Shown: piece by piece, positions 32,931-40,760 of the stretch
How positions within the stretch are numbered: position 1 is the first letter of the stretch
Layout of the letters: each line of letters opens with the position of its first letter
Translations under genes and position numbers: made by a program
The notes under the pieces: generated by a model
What the model was told of the DNA's origin: nothing
The model's input: only the letters and a program-made list of their open reading frames with translations
Databases searched by the model: none
Source: Thermoflexus sp.
Lineage (GTDB): Bacteria; Chloroflexota; Anaerolineae; Aggregatilineales; Aggregatilineaceae
Direction: 5' to 3'
Length of the DNA stretch: 64,000 bases
NCBI GenBank assembly: GCA_020724465.1
Contig: DYGX01000001.1
Coordinates: 1 to 64,000 of the forward strand

Positions 32931-34250
32931 ATGAAAAACATCACCGTCGTCGGGGTCGGGTACGTCGGTCTGGTGACCGCGGTCTGCTTTGCAGACCTGG
33001 GGAACCGCGTCGTGGCGCTCGACATCAACGAAGAGCGCATCGAGAATCTCAAGAAAGGGATCATGCCTATCTACGAGCCGGGCCTGGCCGAGGTGGCGGC
33101 GCGTAACGTCAAGGCCAAGCGCCTGTTTTTCACGACGTCGTATAAGGAGGCGCTGGCGGACGCCGAGTTCGTTTTCATCGCCGTCGGCACCCCCGAAGGT
33201 GTTGATGGCGAGGCGGATTTGCAGTACGTGCGCATGGCAGCCGAATCCATCGCCCAGAACATGGATCACCCGCTGATCATCATCAACAAGTCGACTGTGC
33301 CGGTCGGGACGGGCGACTGGGTGGCGGATATCGTCCGTCAGAAGCAGCCCGAACCCATCGATTTTTCGGTGGTAAGCTGCCCGGAGTTCTTGCGTGAAGG
33401 CTCGGCGCTGTCGGACTTTCTCAACCCAGACCGCACGGTGCTTGGATCGGAAGATATGGAGGCCGCCGAGCGGGTGGCGCAGCTTCACCTGCCGCTGCGT
33501 GCGCCGATTGTGGTCACGGATCTGCGCACCGCAGAGATGATCAAGTATGCCTCGAACGCGTTTCTGGCGACCCGCATCAGTTTCATCAACGAGATTGCCA
33601 ACATCTGCGAGGCGTTGGGCGCCGATGTCAAAGAAGTGGCGCGGGGGATGGGCTACGACAAGCGCATCGGCCACCACTTTCTGGAAGCGGGTGTTGGATA
33701 TGGCGGCTCGTGCTTCCCCAAGGACGTTAAGGCACTGGCCTATATGGCGCAGGTGCATGGCAAGCATCCGCAGCTTCTGCATGCCGTGATGGAGATCAAC
33801 GCCTACCAGCGCAAGCACGTCATCCTAAAGGTCCACGAGCTGCTGGATGGCGTCAAGGACAAGACCATCGCGCTGCTGGGGCTGGCTTTCAAGCAGGATA
33901 CCGACGATATGCGCGAGGCCCCCTCGCTGACCATCGCCGAATACCTGCACGAGCGCGGGGCACACGTGCGCGGCTATGATCCGGTCGCGATGGACGCGGC
34001 CAAACGCCTGATGCCGTATGTAGAAATGTGCGGTGATGCGTACGAGCTGGCGACCGGAGCCGATGCCCTGATCACGCTGACACCCTGGAACGAGTTCAAG
34101 CAGCTCGACATGGAGCGGATCAAGTCTTTGATGCGCACTCCGGCGCTGGTCGACGGGCGCAATCTCTATGATCCGGCGCTGATGCACCGCATCGGCTTCG
34201 CCTATCGGGGCATTGGGCGCGGGTACAACGGGGCAGGCGAAAAGGCCTAG
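32931..34250 (+). CDS. ugd: UDP-glucose 6-dehydrogenase
   Basis: Oxidises UDP-glucose to UDP-glucuronate with two NAD, feeding surface-polysaccharide synthesis. The 439-residue protein has the N-terminal Rossmann motif [13 protein letters not shown] (6-18), the [10 protein letters not shown] motif, the NPEFLREG-type PEFLREGSA element, and the catalytic Cys261 in GGSCFPKD. The C-terminal domain has [17 protein letters not shown]. Length and motifs are those of a complete enzyme. It sits 84 bases after the FAD oxidoreductase gene and may be cotranscribed. Homologues include GDP-mannose and UDP-ManNAc dehydrogenases, but the motifs favour UDP-glucose. Confidence 0.9.
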   Translation: MKNITVVGVGYVGLVTAVCFADLGNRVVALDINEERIENLKKGIMPIYEPGLAEVAARNVKAKRLFFTTSYKEALADAEFVFIAVGTPEGVDGEADLQYVRMAAESIAQNMDHPLIIINKSTVPVGTGDWVADIVRQKQPEPIDFSVVSCPEFLREGSALSDFLNPDRTVLGSEDMEAAERVAQLHLPLRAPIVVTDLRTAEMIKYASNAFLATRISFINEIANICEALGADVKEVARGMGYDKRIGHHFLEAGVGYGGSCFPKDVKALAYMAQVHGKHPQLLHAVMEINAYQRKHVILKVHELLDGVKDKTIALLGLAFKQDTDDMREAPSLTIAEYLHERGAHVRGYDPVAMDAAKRLMPYVEMCGDAYELATGADALITLTPWNEFKQLDMERIKSLMRTPALVDGRNLYDPALMHRIGFAYRGIGRGYNGAGEKA

Positions 34251-34286
34251 CGGCGCCCTCCACGCTTTTGATATGAATCGCGTTTC

Positions 34287-34317
34287 AGCAGGGATGCCAG
34301 CACCGGGCATCCCTGCT
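34287..34317 (+). terminator. Strong hairpin after ugd
   Basis: A perfect 12-base stem, AGCAGGGATGCC (34287-34298) with GGCATCCCTGCT (34306-34317), and a 7-base loop. It is followed by AAACTT, not a T run, so it may act as an mRNA 3'-end or processing structure. Confidence 0.5.
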
Positions 34318-34355
34318 AAACTTACCAGGGACGTACAGTATGCTAAGGGAACCGA

Positions 34356-35660
34356 ATGACCGGGCGGACGACTCAGGTAACGCGCTACGTTTTGGATAAT
34401 GGGCTGACGATTCTGCTCAAGGAAGTGCATACGGCTCCTGTGGCGAGCTGGTGGGTGCTCTATCGCGTGGGTAGCCGCAACGAGCGCACCGGCCAGACGG
34501 GGATATCGCACTGGGTCGAGCACATGCTGTTCAAAGGCACGCCGCGCTTTCCGGCAGGGACGCTGGATGAGGCTATCGAGCGCGTGGGCGGCGTCTGGAA
34601 TGCGCAGACATCGTTCGACTACACAGCCTATTTCGAGACGCTGCCCGCCCAGCATATCGGCCTTGCACTGGAGATCGAGGCAGATCGTATGCAGAACGCG
34701 CTCTTTGACCCTGCAGAGGTCGAAGCCGAGCGCACCGTCATCATCTCTGAGCGCCAGGGATCGGAGAACTCGCCCACCTTCTGGCTGCACGAGGAAACGC
34801 GGGCGGCGGCGTTCCGGGTGCACCCGTATCACCACCCAATCATCGGCGACATGGCGGACCTGCACACCATCACGCGCGACGAGCTATACGCGCACTACCA
34901 GACGTACTACGCGCCCAACAACGCTGTCGCGGTGGCAGTGGGCGCTTTCGATTCAGCGGAGCTGCTCAGGCAAATCGAGACGCTGTATAGCGCTATCCCT
35001 CGCCGCCCCGATCCACCCCCGGTTACGCGCACGGAACCGCCGCAGCAGGGCGAGCGCACGGTCCGCGTGGAGCGGCCGGGCAACGCCAGCTACATTTACC
35101 TGGCCTACCGCGCCCCCGAGGCGGCGCATCCGGACTGGATTCGCCTCGCCGTGGTGGATAGCATCCTGGCGGGCGCCAGCGCGCCGGGCGGCGACAGCAT
35201 CGGCAACCGGACCTCGCGGCTGTACCGCGCCCTGGTCGAGACCGAGCTGGCTGCTGGCGTCGGTGGGGGTCTGTACCCGTCGGTGGATCCCTATCTGTTC
35301 AGCATTATGGTGACCGTTCGCGATGGCCGGACGCCCGAAGAGGTTCAGGACGCGCTGGACAGAGAGATCGCGCGCGTGAGTGCCGGCGAGGTCTCTCAGG
35401 CGGAGCTGGACAAAGCCAAGAAGCAGGCCAGGGCGCTGTTTGCCTACGGCACGGAAAGCGTCACTGGCCAGGCATTCTGGCTGGCGTTTGCCGAGAACTT
35501 CGCCGGCTATTCGTGGTACGAAGACTATCTGAGCCGGTTGGACGCGGTGACACTTGACGAAGTGCAGGACGCGGCAGCGAGGTACCTGCGGCGCTCGCAG
35601 CGGACTGTGGGGTGGTTCATTCCTGTGGACGAAGGCGACCCGCCCAGGAGTGCCTCATGA
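34356..35660 (+). CDS. M16-family zinc metallopeptidase, catalytic subunit
   Basis: A 434-residue pitrilysin/processing-peptidase-like protein. The inverted zinc motif HWVEH (His52, Glu55, His56) is present, with a likely third ligand near Glu132 (ERTVIISE). The C-terminal half contains the conserved SRLYRALVETELAAGVG region (split at TSRLYRALVE). It is probably a soluble cytoplasmic or cell-associated peptidase. It overlaps the next M16 gene by four bases (ATGA), matching the usual pairing of active and inactive M16 subunits. Confidence 0.9.
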   Translation: MTGRTTQVTRYVLDNGLTILLKEVHTAPVASWWVLYRVGSRNERTGQTGISHWVEHMLFKGTPRFPAGTLDEAIERVGGVWNAQTSFDYTAYFETLPAQHIGLALEIEADRMQNALFDPAEVEAERTVIISERQGSENSPTFWLHEETRAAAFRVHPYHHPIIGDMADLHTITRDELYAHYQTYYAPNNAVAVAVGAFDSAELLRQIETLYSAIPRRPDPPPVTRTEPPQQGERTVRVERPGNASYIYLAYRAPEAAHPDWIRLAVVDSILAGASAPGGDSIGNRTSRLYRALVETELAAGVGGGLYPSVDPYLFSIMVTVRDGRTPEEVQDALDREIARVSAGEVSQAELDKAKKQARALFAYGTESVTGQAFWLAFAENFAGYSWYEDYLSRLDAVTLDEVQDAAARYLRRSQRTVGWFIPVDEGDPPRSAS

Positions 35661-36955
35661 ACGTCGCCACTCTGCCCGGCCCTCACGACATCGCGCGGCG
35701 TGTGCTCCCCAACGGCATCGCGGCCCTGGCGCGCGAAAATCCCCACGCGCCATCTGTTGTCATCACCGGCTTGCTGAATGCCGGCAGCATCTTCGACCCG
35801 CCGGACCGCGCAGGGCTGGCGGCGTTTGCTGCCGCTGCGCTGCTGCGCGGGACGTTTCAGCGCGATTTCGCCGCTATCCACGAACTGCTGGAAAGCAACG
35901 GCGCCAGCCTGACCATTGGCGGCGGATTGCACAGCGCCAGCTTCAGCGGAAAAAGCCTGGCCGAGGATCTCCCACTGCTGCTCGATCTGCTCAGCGACAG
36001 CCTACGCAACCCATCGTTTGAGCCGGCTCAGGTGGAGCGCCTGCGCGGGGAGATCGTCACCGGCCTGAAAATCCGCGAACAGGACACGCGCTATGTCGCC
36101 GGTCGGGCGTTCCGCGCGCTGGCCTATTCAGATGGGCATCCTTACGGCCGCCCGATGGGCGGGACGCCGGAGAGCGTTGCAGCTATAACGCGGGACGACC
36201 TGGTGGCCTTCCACCGGCAGCATTACGATCCACGCGGGATGATCGTGGTTGTTGTGGGCGCGGTCGCACCGGAGGAGGCGCTCGACGCGGTGGAGCGCGC
36301 GCTGGCGGATTGGACCGCGGATGCCGCACCCGCTCCGCTGCCGGTGCCGGGCGCGCCCCGCCTGGACCGAACCCGAACCGAGTTTGTCGCGATGCCCGGT
36401 AAATCGCAGGCCGACCTTGTGCTGGGCGTGCCCGGACCGTCGCGGCTCGCCCCGGAGTGGCACGCCGCGAATCTGGCGAATCATATTCTCGGCGTCTTTG
36501 GCATGTACGGTCGCATCGGCGCTGAAGTCCGCGAGCGGCGCGGGCTGGCCTACTACAGCTACAGCCGCCTGGATGGCGGGCCTGGTCCTGGGCCGTGGCG
36601 CGTAATCGCCGGCGTGAATCCGGCGCACGTCGAGCAGACGATCGCCGCTATTCGCGCGGAGATTCGCCGGTTCCTCGATGCCGGTCCCACAAGTCAGGAG
36701 CTGGTCGATAGCAAGGCCTATTTCATCGGGCGCCTGCCGCTTCAGCTTGAGGACAACGAAGGTATCGCCGGGGCGATTCTGTCGATGGAACGCTATGGCC
36801 TGGGGCTGGACTATCTGCAACGCTACGCGAGCCTGATCGACGCCGTGTCGGAAGCGGACGTTCTGGATGCGGCGCGCCGCTATCTGGACCCAGACCGCTA
36901 CGCGCTGGCTGTCGCCGGACCGGCGCTGCCCGGCGATGGGGAAGAGGGGGTCTGA
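35657..36955 (+). CDS. M16-family peptidase-like protein, non-catalytic subunit
   Basis: A 432-residue homologue of the preceding gene. The position of the zinc motif reads DRAGLAAFAAAALLRG, lacking both His and the Glu, so it should not be catalytic. The conserved C-terminal glycine-rich loop and RRGLAYYSYS element (Arg/Tyr pair) are retained, as in the non-catalytic subunit of heterodimeric M16B enzymes, which helps bind substrate. It starts at ATG 35657, overlapping the first subunit, and shares one base with acpS. A longer frame from 35612 is rejected. Confidence 0.88.
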   Translation: MNVATLPGPHDIARRVLPNGIAALARENPHAPSVVITGLLNAGSIFDPPDRAGLAAFAAAALLRGTFQRDFAAIHELLESNGASLTIGGGLHSASFSGKSLAEDLPLLLDLLSDSLRNPSFEPAQVERLRGEIVTGLKIREQDTRYVAGRAFRALAYSDGHPYGRPMGGTPESVAAITRDDLVAFHRQHYDPRGMIVVVVGAVAPEEALDAVERALADWTADAAPAPLPVPGAPRLDRTRTEFVAMPGKSQADLVLGVPGPSRLAPEWHAANLANHILGVFGMYGRIGAEVRERRGLAYYSYSRLDGGPGPGPWRVIAGVNPAHVEQTIAAIRAEIRRFLDAGPTSQELVDSKAYFIGRLPLQLEDNEGIAGAILSMERYGLGLDYLQRYASLIDAVSEADVLDAARRYLDPDRYALAVAGPALPGDGEEGV

Positions 36956-37329
36956 TGCGGATCGGGGTGGATCTGATCGAGGTTGAGCGGGTGGAGCGGG
37001 CTATGGCGCGCCACGGCGATCGCTTTTTCCGGCGATTCTTCACCGAGCGCGAGCGCCGCCAGAGCGGCGAGATTCCGGCCCGCCTGGCGGCGCGGTTCGC
37101 CGCCAAGGAAGCCGCCGCAAAGGCGCTCGGCTGCGGGATCGGGACGGTGCGCTGGGTGGAGATCGAGATCGACTCCGAAGACAACGGGCGTCCGCGCCTG
37201 ATTCTGCACGGAGCGGCGCGCGAGCGCGCGGCGGCGCTTGGGCTGGAGCAGTGGGAAGTGAGCCTGAGCCACACGCACCAACACGCGATCGCGTTTGTGG
37301 TGGCGCTGCCGGGATCGCCGCACATCTAG
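36955..37329 (+). CDS. acpS: Holo-[acyl-carrier-protein] synthase
   Basis: Transfers 4'-phosphopantetheine from CoA to acyl carrier protein. The 124-residue protein has the AcpS signatures GVDLIEVERVE (Asp6, magnesium ligand) and RFAAKEAAAKAL (Glu52), plus the C-terminal VSLSHTHQHAIAFVV. Normal length. The ATG shares one base with the stop of the M16 gene (TGATG), so it is coupled to it. Confidence 0.93.
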   Translation: MRIGVDLIEVERVERAMARHGDRFFRRFFTERERRQSGEIPARLAARFAAKEAAAKALGCGIGTVRWVEIEIDSEDNGRPRLILHGAARERAAALGLEQWEVSLSHTHQHAIAFVVALPGSPHI

Positions 37330-37388
37330 TTGGCACCTCGCCCTTGGCGCGTTATAGTTCAGGTAGGATCGACAATTTCATAGGCACC

Positions 37389-37515
37389 GCTTCAGGTGAT
37401 CGCAGGCCCGGATGCCGCGATCCGAAGGGGGGAAGCCGGTCTAAGTCCGGCGCTGTCCCGCAACTGTAGTGCGGGCGCGTGGTGCGCTCGCAGAGCCAGG
37501 TTACCCGCCTGAAGC
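37389..37515 (+). other. Cobalamin riboswitch aptamer
   Basis: The P1 helix is GCTTCAGG (37389-37396) with CCTGAAGC (37508-37515). The conserved core GGAAGCCGGTCTAAGTCCGG (about 37432-37451), CGCTGTCCCGCAACTGT (about 37451-37467) and the B12 box AGAGCCAGGTTACCCGCC (about 37493-37510) are all present. The segment between the ACTGT core and the B12 box is only about 25 bases, much shorter than in large class-I aptamers, so this is a compact, class-II-like cobalamin riboswitch. It senses B12 and should repress the downstream gene through the terminator at 37578. Confidence 0.92.
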
Positions 37516-37636
37516 CAGATACGGGGAACATCTCTCGTGGATTGGAGGTGGCGTATGCTGTGGGAATCGTAGACATCGCGCCTTCGCCAGAAGGCGCTTT
37601 TCTTGTTTGGGCATCAGTTGTGTAAAGGAGCACATC
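37516..37636 (+). other. Riboswitch expression platform and leader
   Basis: Bases between the aptamer and the start codon carry the kissing-loop region expected downstream of the aptamer, an intrinsic terminator (37578-37608) and the ribosome-binding site AAGGAG (37625-37630). No other gene is visible in 37330-37636. Confidence 0.7.
37578..37608 (+). terminator. Riboswitch-controlled intrinsic terminator
   Basis: GCGCCTTC (37578-37585), loop GCCA, GAAGGCGC (37590-37597), then TTTTCTTGTTT. It lies 62 bases after the aptamer and 29 before the start codon, the usual place for a transcription-attenuation platform. Confidence 0.85.
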
Positions 37637-38578
37637 ATGGTAAAGCGGCTTGTGGCAGTTCTGATGGCTGTGGTTATGTCTGTTTCCGCGGGGGCGGGCG
37701 CGCTGGCTCAGGAACCGGCTGACGCTCTGAGCGCCGCGGTGGACTATCTGGTGACGATCCAGAACGATGACGGCGGTTTCTCGAACGGCTTTGCGCCGGA
37801 AAGCGATCTGGGCACGACCGCCGATGTGGTGGTGGCGCTTGTGGCGGCGGGCGAGGACCCGAACGAACTTCGCTCGGCGGATGGGCAGACCCCGCTGGAC
37901 CATCTTAGCGTGCAGCTTGACGCAGGCGTGGCCGAGAGCGCCGGACAGCTCGCCAAGATCGTAACGGCGGTTGTGGCCGCCGGCCAGGACCCGCGCGACT
38001 TCGCAGGGCACAATCTGGTCGATGAACTGCTCGCGTTGCAGGATGAGGAAGGCGTGTTCGGCATGGGAGCGTTCGAGCACTGCCTGAGCCTGATCGCGCT
38101 GCAGAACGCCGGCGAAACGCGGCCCGCAGGGGCGGTCGAAGCACTGGTGGCCGCCCAGAACGAAGACGGCGGCTGGGGTTTTGTCGCCGGCGAAGCGTCG
38201 GACACGAACACAACCGGGCTGTGCTTGCAGGCGCTCGCGCTTGAGGACGCGCCGGATGCCGTTGAAGCGGCGCTGGCCTATCTGGCCGGAATTCAGAATG
38301 AGGACGGCGGCTGGCCGTATCAGAACCCGAGCGACTTCGGCACAACGAGCGACGCCAGCTCAACGGCGCTCGTCATTCAGGCGCTGGCCGCGCTGGGCGA
38401 GGACCTGGAAGCGTGGAACGCCCCGGATGCATTCCTGCTGAGCCTGCAAGAACCCAGCGGCGCGTTTCGCTATCAGAGCGAGGTTCTGGGCGGTAACGTG
38501 CTGGCGACGGTGGCAGCGATTCCGGCGCTGGCGCTTGTTCCGCTCAACCATTGGGTGCCGGTGCCTGTCGCTGAGTGA
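37637..38578 (+). CDS. Secreted prenyltransferase/squalene-oxidase-type repeat protein under cobalamin control
   Basis: A 313-residue protein with a cleavable Sec signal (about residues 1-24, ALA cleavage site) and no lipobox or C-terminal anchor. The mature part is built from about six repeats of ~45 residues, each with a motif like IQNDDGGFSNG, LQDEEGVFGMG, QNEDGGWGFV, IQNEDGGWPYQ and LQEPSGAFRYQ, typical of the alpha/alpha-barrel (terpene cyclase/prenyltransferase repeat) fold. It lacks the catalytic acid motif of squalene cyclases as far as I can see. The same fold forms the alpha domain of eukaryotic cobalamin carriers. Its own B12 riboswitch strongly suggests a role in cobalamin capture. 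ATG 37637 follows AAGGAG. Confidence 0.9.
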   Translation: MVKRLVAVLMAVVMSVSAGAGALAQEPADALSAAVDYLVTIQNDDGGFSNGFAPESDLGTTADVVVALVAAGEDPNELRSADGQTPLDHLSVQLDAGVAESAGQLAKIVTAVVAAGQDPRDFAGHNLVDELLALQDEEGVFGMGAFEHCLSLIALQNAGETRPAGAVEALVAAQNEDGGWGFVAGEASDTNTTGLCLQALALEDAPDAVEAALAYLAGIQNEDGGWPYQNPSDFGTTSDASSTALVIQALAALGEDLEAWNAPDAFLLSLQEPSGAFRYQSEVLGGNVLATVAAIPALALVPLNHWVPVPVAE

Positions 38579-38602
38579 TCCGGGCGGTTGGGTCCGGACT
38601 GG

Positions 38603-38634
38603 GCGGGGTGCGCCGGGCGCGCCCCGCTTTTTTT
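38603..38634 (+). terminator. Intrinsic terminator after the B12-regulated gene
   Basis: A 10-base stem (GCGGGGTGCG 38603-38612 with CGCGCCCCGC 38618-38627) with a 5-base loop and seven T residues (38628-38634). The gene is therefore a single-gene transcription unit. Confidence 0.9.
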
Positions 38635-38737
38635 GATCGCAGGCGGGTCACATAACCAACTTGTGGCCGAACTGCCCCATCGCTACAATGGTGTCAAAGT
38701 GTTTGCGTTTCGTTTTTCACGAGATAGGACTTTAGGC

Positions 38738-39790
38738 ATGTCTCCAACTATTCCCGATCGGATGAAGGCCGTCATCAAACCTGCGCGTGAGCCCGGCCTG
38801 GCTCTGGTTGACCTGCCTGTTCCGAACATTCAGCCCGGCGAAGTGTTGGTGCGCGTGCGCGCCGCCTCAATTTGCGGCACCGACCTGCACATCTACCGCT
38901 GGGATGAGTGGGCACAGGGCCGGATCAAGCCTCCGCTCGTCGTTGGGCACGAGATTACCGGCGAGGTCGCCGCGGTCGCGCCGGATGTGACGAGCTTGAA
39001 GGTGGGCGATTTCGTTTCGCTGGAAAGCCATGTTGTCTGCAACGAGTGTTTTTACTGCCGGACCGGGCGCGAGCATATCTGTGAGAACACCCAGATCATC
39101 GGCGTGGACCGGGACGGCGGGTTCGCGGAGTATATTGCTATTCCGGCGCAGAACGCGTGGCCGAATCCATCCACGCTGCCGCTGCGGATCGCGGTGCTCG
39201 AAGAGAACTTCGGGAACGCAGTACACACGGCGATGGCGCAGGACGTGTCGGCCAAATACGTGCTTGTCACCGGCTGCGGCCCGGTGGGTATCATGGCGAT
39301 CGCGGTGGCGAAGGCCGCCGGCGCGCGCAAGGTCTTCGCGACGGATATCAGCGATTACCGGCTGGCAATGGCAGCACGAGCCGGGGCAGACCTGACGATC
39401 AACGTGGCGGAAGTCGATGCGATTTCGGCCATCCTCGAAGCGACGTGCCATGAGGGCGTCGACGTGCTGCTGGAGATGTCGGGCGCGCCGAGCGCGATCG
39501 ATCAGGGCTTTGAGCTGCTCAAGCCAGGGGGCGAGGCGGCTCTACTTGGTTTGACCCCCGGCCCGTTCACGTTTGATCTCAACCGCCACATCGTTTTCAA
39601 GGGCGCGGTGGTGCGCGGGATTGTAGGGCGCCGACTGTGGGACACGTGGTACCAGATTCGCGGGCTGATTGAAAGCGGAGCGGTCGACCTGAGCGGGATT
39701 GTGACGCACGAGTTCGCGCTCGAAGACTTCGATGAAGCGTATCGCGTCTTCATGAGCGGCGAGAGCGGCAAGATCATGTTCCATCTGTGA
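38738..39790 (+). CDS. tdh: L-threonine 3-dehydrogenase
   Basis: Zinc-dependent medium-chain dehydrogenase that oxidises L-threonine to 2-amino-3-ketobutyrate with NAD. In the 350-residue product the catalytic zinc residues Cys46, His71 and Glu72 and the structural-zinc cysteines Cys101, 104, 107 and 115 are visible. The Rossmann motif is GCGPVGIMAIAVAK near residue 180. CGTDLHIYRWDEWAQ is characteristic of Tdh rather than sorbitol dehydrogenase. No kbl partner is adjacent. ATG 38738 is chosen; the longer frame from 38588 overlaps the terminator. Confidence 0.88.
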   Translation: MSPTIPDRMKAVIKPAREPGLALVDLPVPNIQPGEVLVRVRAASICGTDLHIYRWDEWAQGRIKPPLVVGHEITGEVAAVAPDVTSLKVGDFVSLESHVVCNECFYCRTGREHICENTQIIGVDRDGGFAEYIAIPAQNAWPNPSTLPLRIAVLEENFGNAVHTAMAQDVSAKYVLVTGCGPVGIMAIAVAKAAGARKVFATDISDYRLAMAARAGADLTINVAEVDAISAILEATCHEGVDVLLEMSGAPSAIDQGFELLKPGGEAALLGLTPGPFTFDLNRHIVFKGAVVRGIVGRRLWDTWYQIRGLIESGAVDLSGIVTHEFALEDFDEAYRVFMSGESGKIMFHL

Positions 39791-39814
39791 GGGCGTAACC
39801 CGCCCAGTGCTGCC

Positions 39815-40588
39815 CTAATCCTCGAAGAGCGCGCGCCGCACGCGCTCTTCGACGTGCTCGTCCAGGCGCCGATACCAGGGGTGATCCGGTTCCAGCCCAA
39901 GGAAATAGTCACGCACGAAGATAAAACGGGTGGGCGAGGTATCCCACAGGTAAGTGGCAGGCTGCGACTGATCGAGTGGCCACAACCAGGCGCGCTCGTC
40001 GCGCACTGAGTGGACAAAATAGCGCACCATCTCGGCCAGGTCCTCTGCGGGGTTGGTGCTCACGTCGCGCGAATCGACCGGCAGGGTCTCCCAGGCGCCG
40101 GGCCGTGGCAGGCGCCCCTGCTGACGCGGATGGCGCCATTCGCCATCCACCAGCCGCCAATCGAAGCCCGGCCGTGTACAGAACAGTTTTTCATAGGGCC
40201 AGCCGCGATACTCGTTGGATGCATGGGTGGCTTCGTGCAGAAAGATGCGATATAGGACCGACGTATCGCGCCCTGGATCGCCGATCCGTAGCCAGCCGTG
40301 GCCGAACCCGCCTTCTCCGTGCGCTGTGTCCAGCCAGACGCGGAGTGGGTGGCTCCGGAACGGCTCATAGAAGCGCGGCCCAAGCTGGCGGAGCGTGTCT
40401 TCCAGAAGCGCCAGCTCGCCCTCGCGCCAGGGCCGGGCGGCTGCCTGCGTTTCTGGGCCGACTGCGTGCACGCCGTACACGCTGGCGAGGCGGGCCGCGC
40501 GCTCCGATACCGGCTGCGACGGCGCAGCCGATGCCCCGCGCCACAGCCGGGCAATTTTCTGCCAGATTGACTCCGAGTCCATACTCAT
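39815..40588 (-). CDS. Putative zinc metallopeptidase-like protein (HEATH motif)
   Basis: A 257-residue soluble protein of unknown family. It has a zincin motif FLHEATH (His118, Glu119, His122) preceded by a hydrophobic strand, and a downstream acidic motif NPAEDLAEMVRYFVHS that could supply the third zinc ligand as in gluzincins. No signal peptide is visible from the chosen start (ATG 40588), so it may be cytoplasmic. The longer frame from 40675 is less likely. It converges with tdh and is divergent from the UspA-DUF389 gene. Confidence 0.65.
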   Translation of the reverse strand: MSMDSESIWQKIARLWRGASAAPSQPVSERAARLASVYGVHAVGPETQAAARPWREGELALLEDTLRQLGPRFYEPFRSHPLRVWLDTAHGEGGFGHGWLRIGDPGRDTSVLYRIFLHEATHASNEYRGWPYEKLFCTRPGFDWRLVDGEWRHPRQQGRLPRPGAWETLPVDSRDVSTNPAEDLAEMVRYFVHSVRDERAWLWPLDQSQPATYLWDTSPTRFIFVRDYFLGLEPDHPWYRRLDEHVEERVRRALFED

Positions 40589-40704
40589 CCTGCCGCCTCT
40601 TCCGGTATTTCGCTCATGGCCGCGCGCCCTCCGGCCTATCGCCAGATCATAAGCCGTCTGCACCAGTTCTGCCATGTCGTTTGTGTACGCGCTGCTGTGC
40701 CGAA

Positions 40705-40732
40705 TTGCGCCAATTGGTCAAACCCATACAAT
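40705..40732 (+). promoter_or_regulatory. Promoter of the UspA-DUF389 gene
   Basis: TTGCGC (40705-40710), 16 bases, TACAAT (40727-40732), 28 bases before the start codon. Confidence 0.5.
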
Positions 40733-40760
40733 CCAGGTGTGAACAGACGAGGGTGTCGCG

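Noticed and set aside
37469-37636. Upstream extension of the secreted alpha/alpha protein into the riboswitch
   Set aside because: It would hide the signal peptide and translate the aptamer; AAGGAG before ATG 37637 decides the start.
38588-38737. N-terminal extension of threonine dehydrogenase
   Set aside because: It overlaps the intrinsic terminator of the previous gene and lacks family similarity; Tdh normally starts near ATG 38738.
38579-38737. Missing beta domain (DUF4430-like) of a cobalamin carrier downstream
   Set aside because: The stretch holds a strong terminator and then the start of tdh; no such domain is encoded here.
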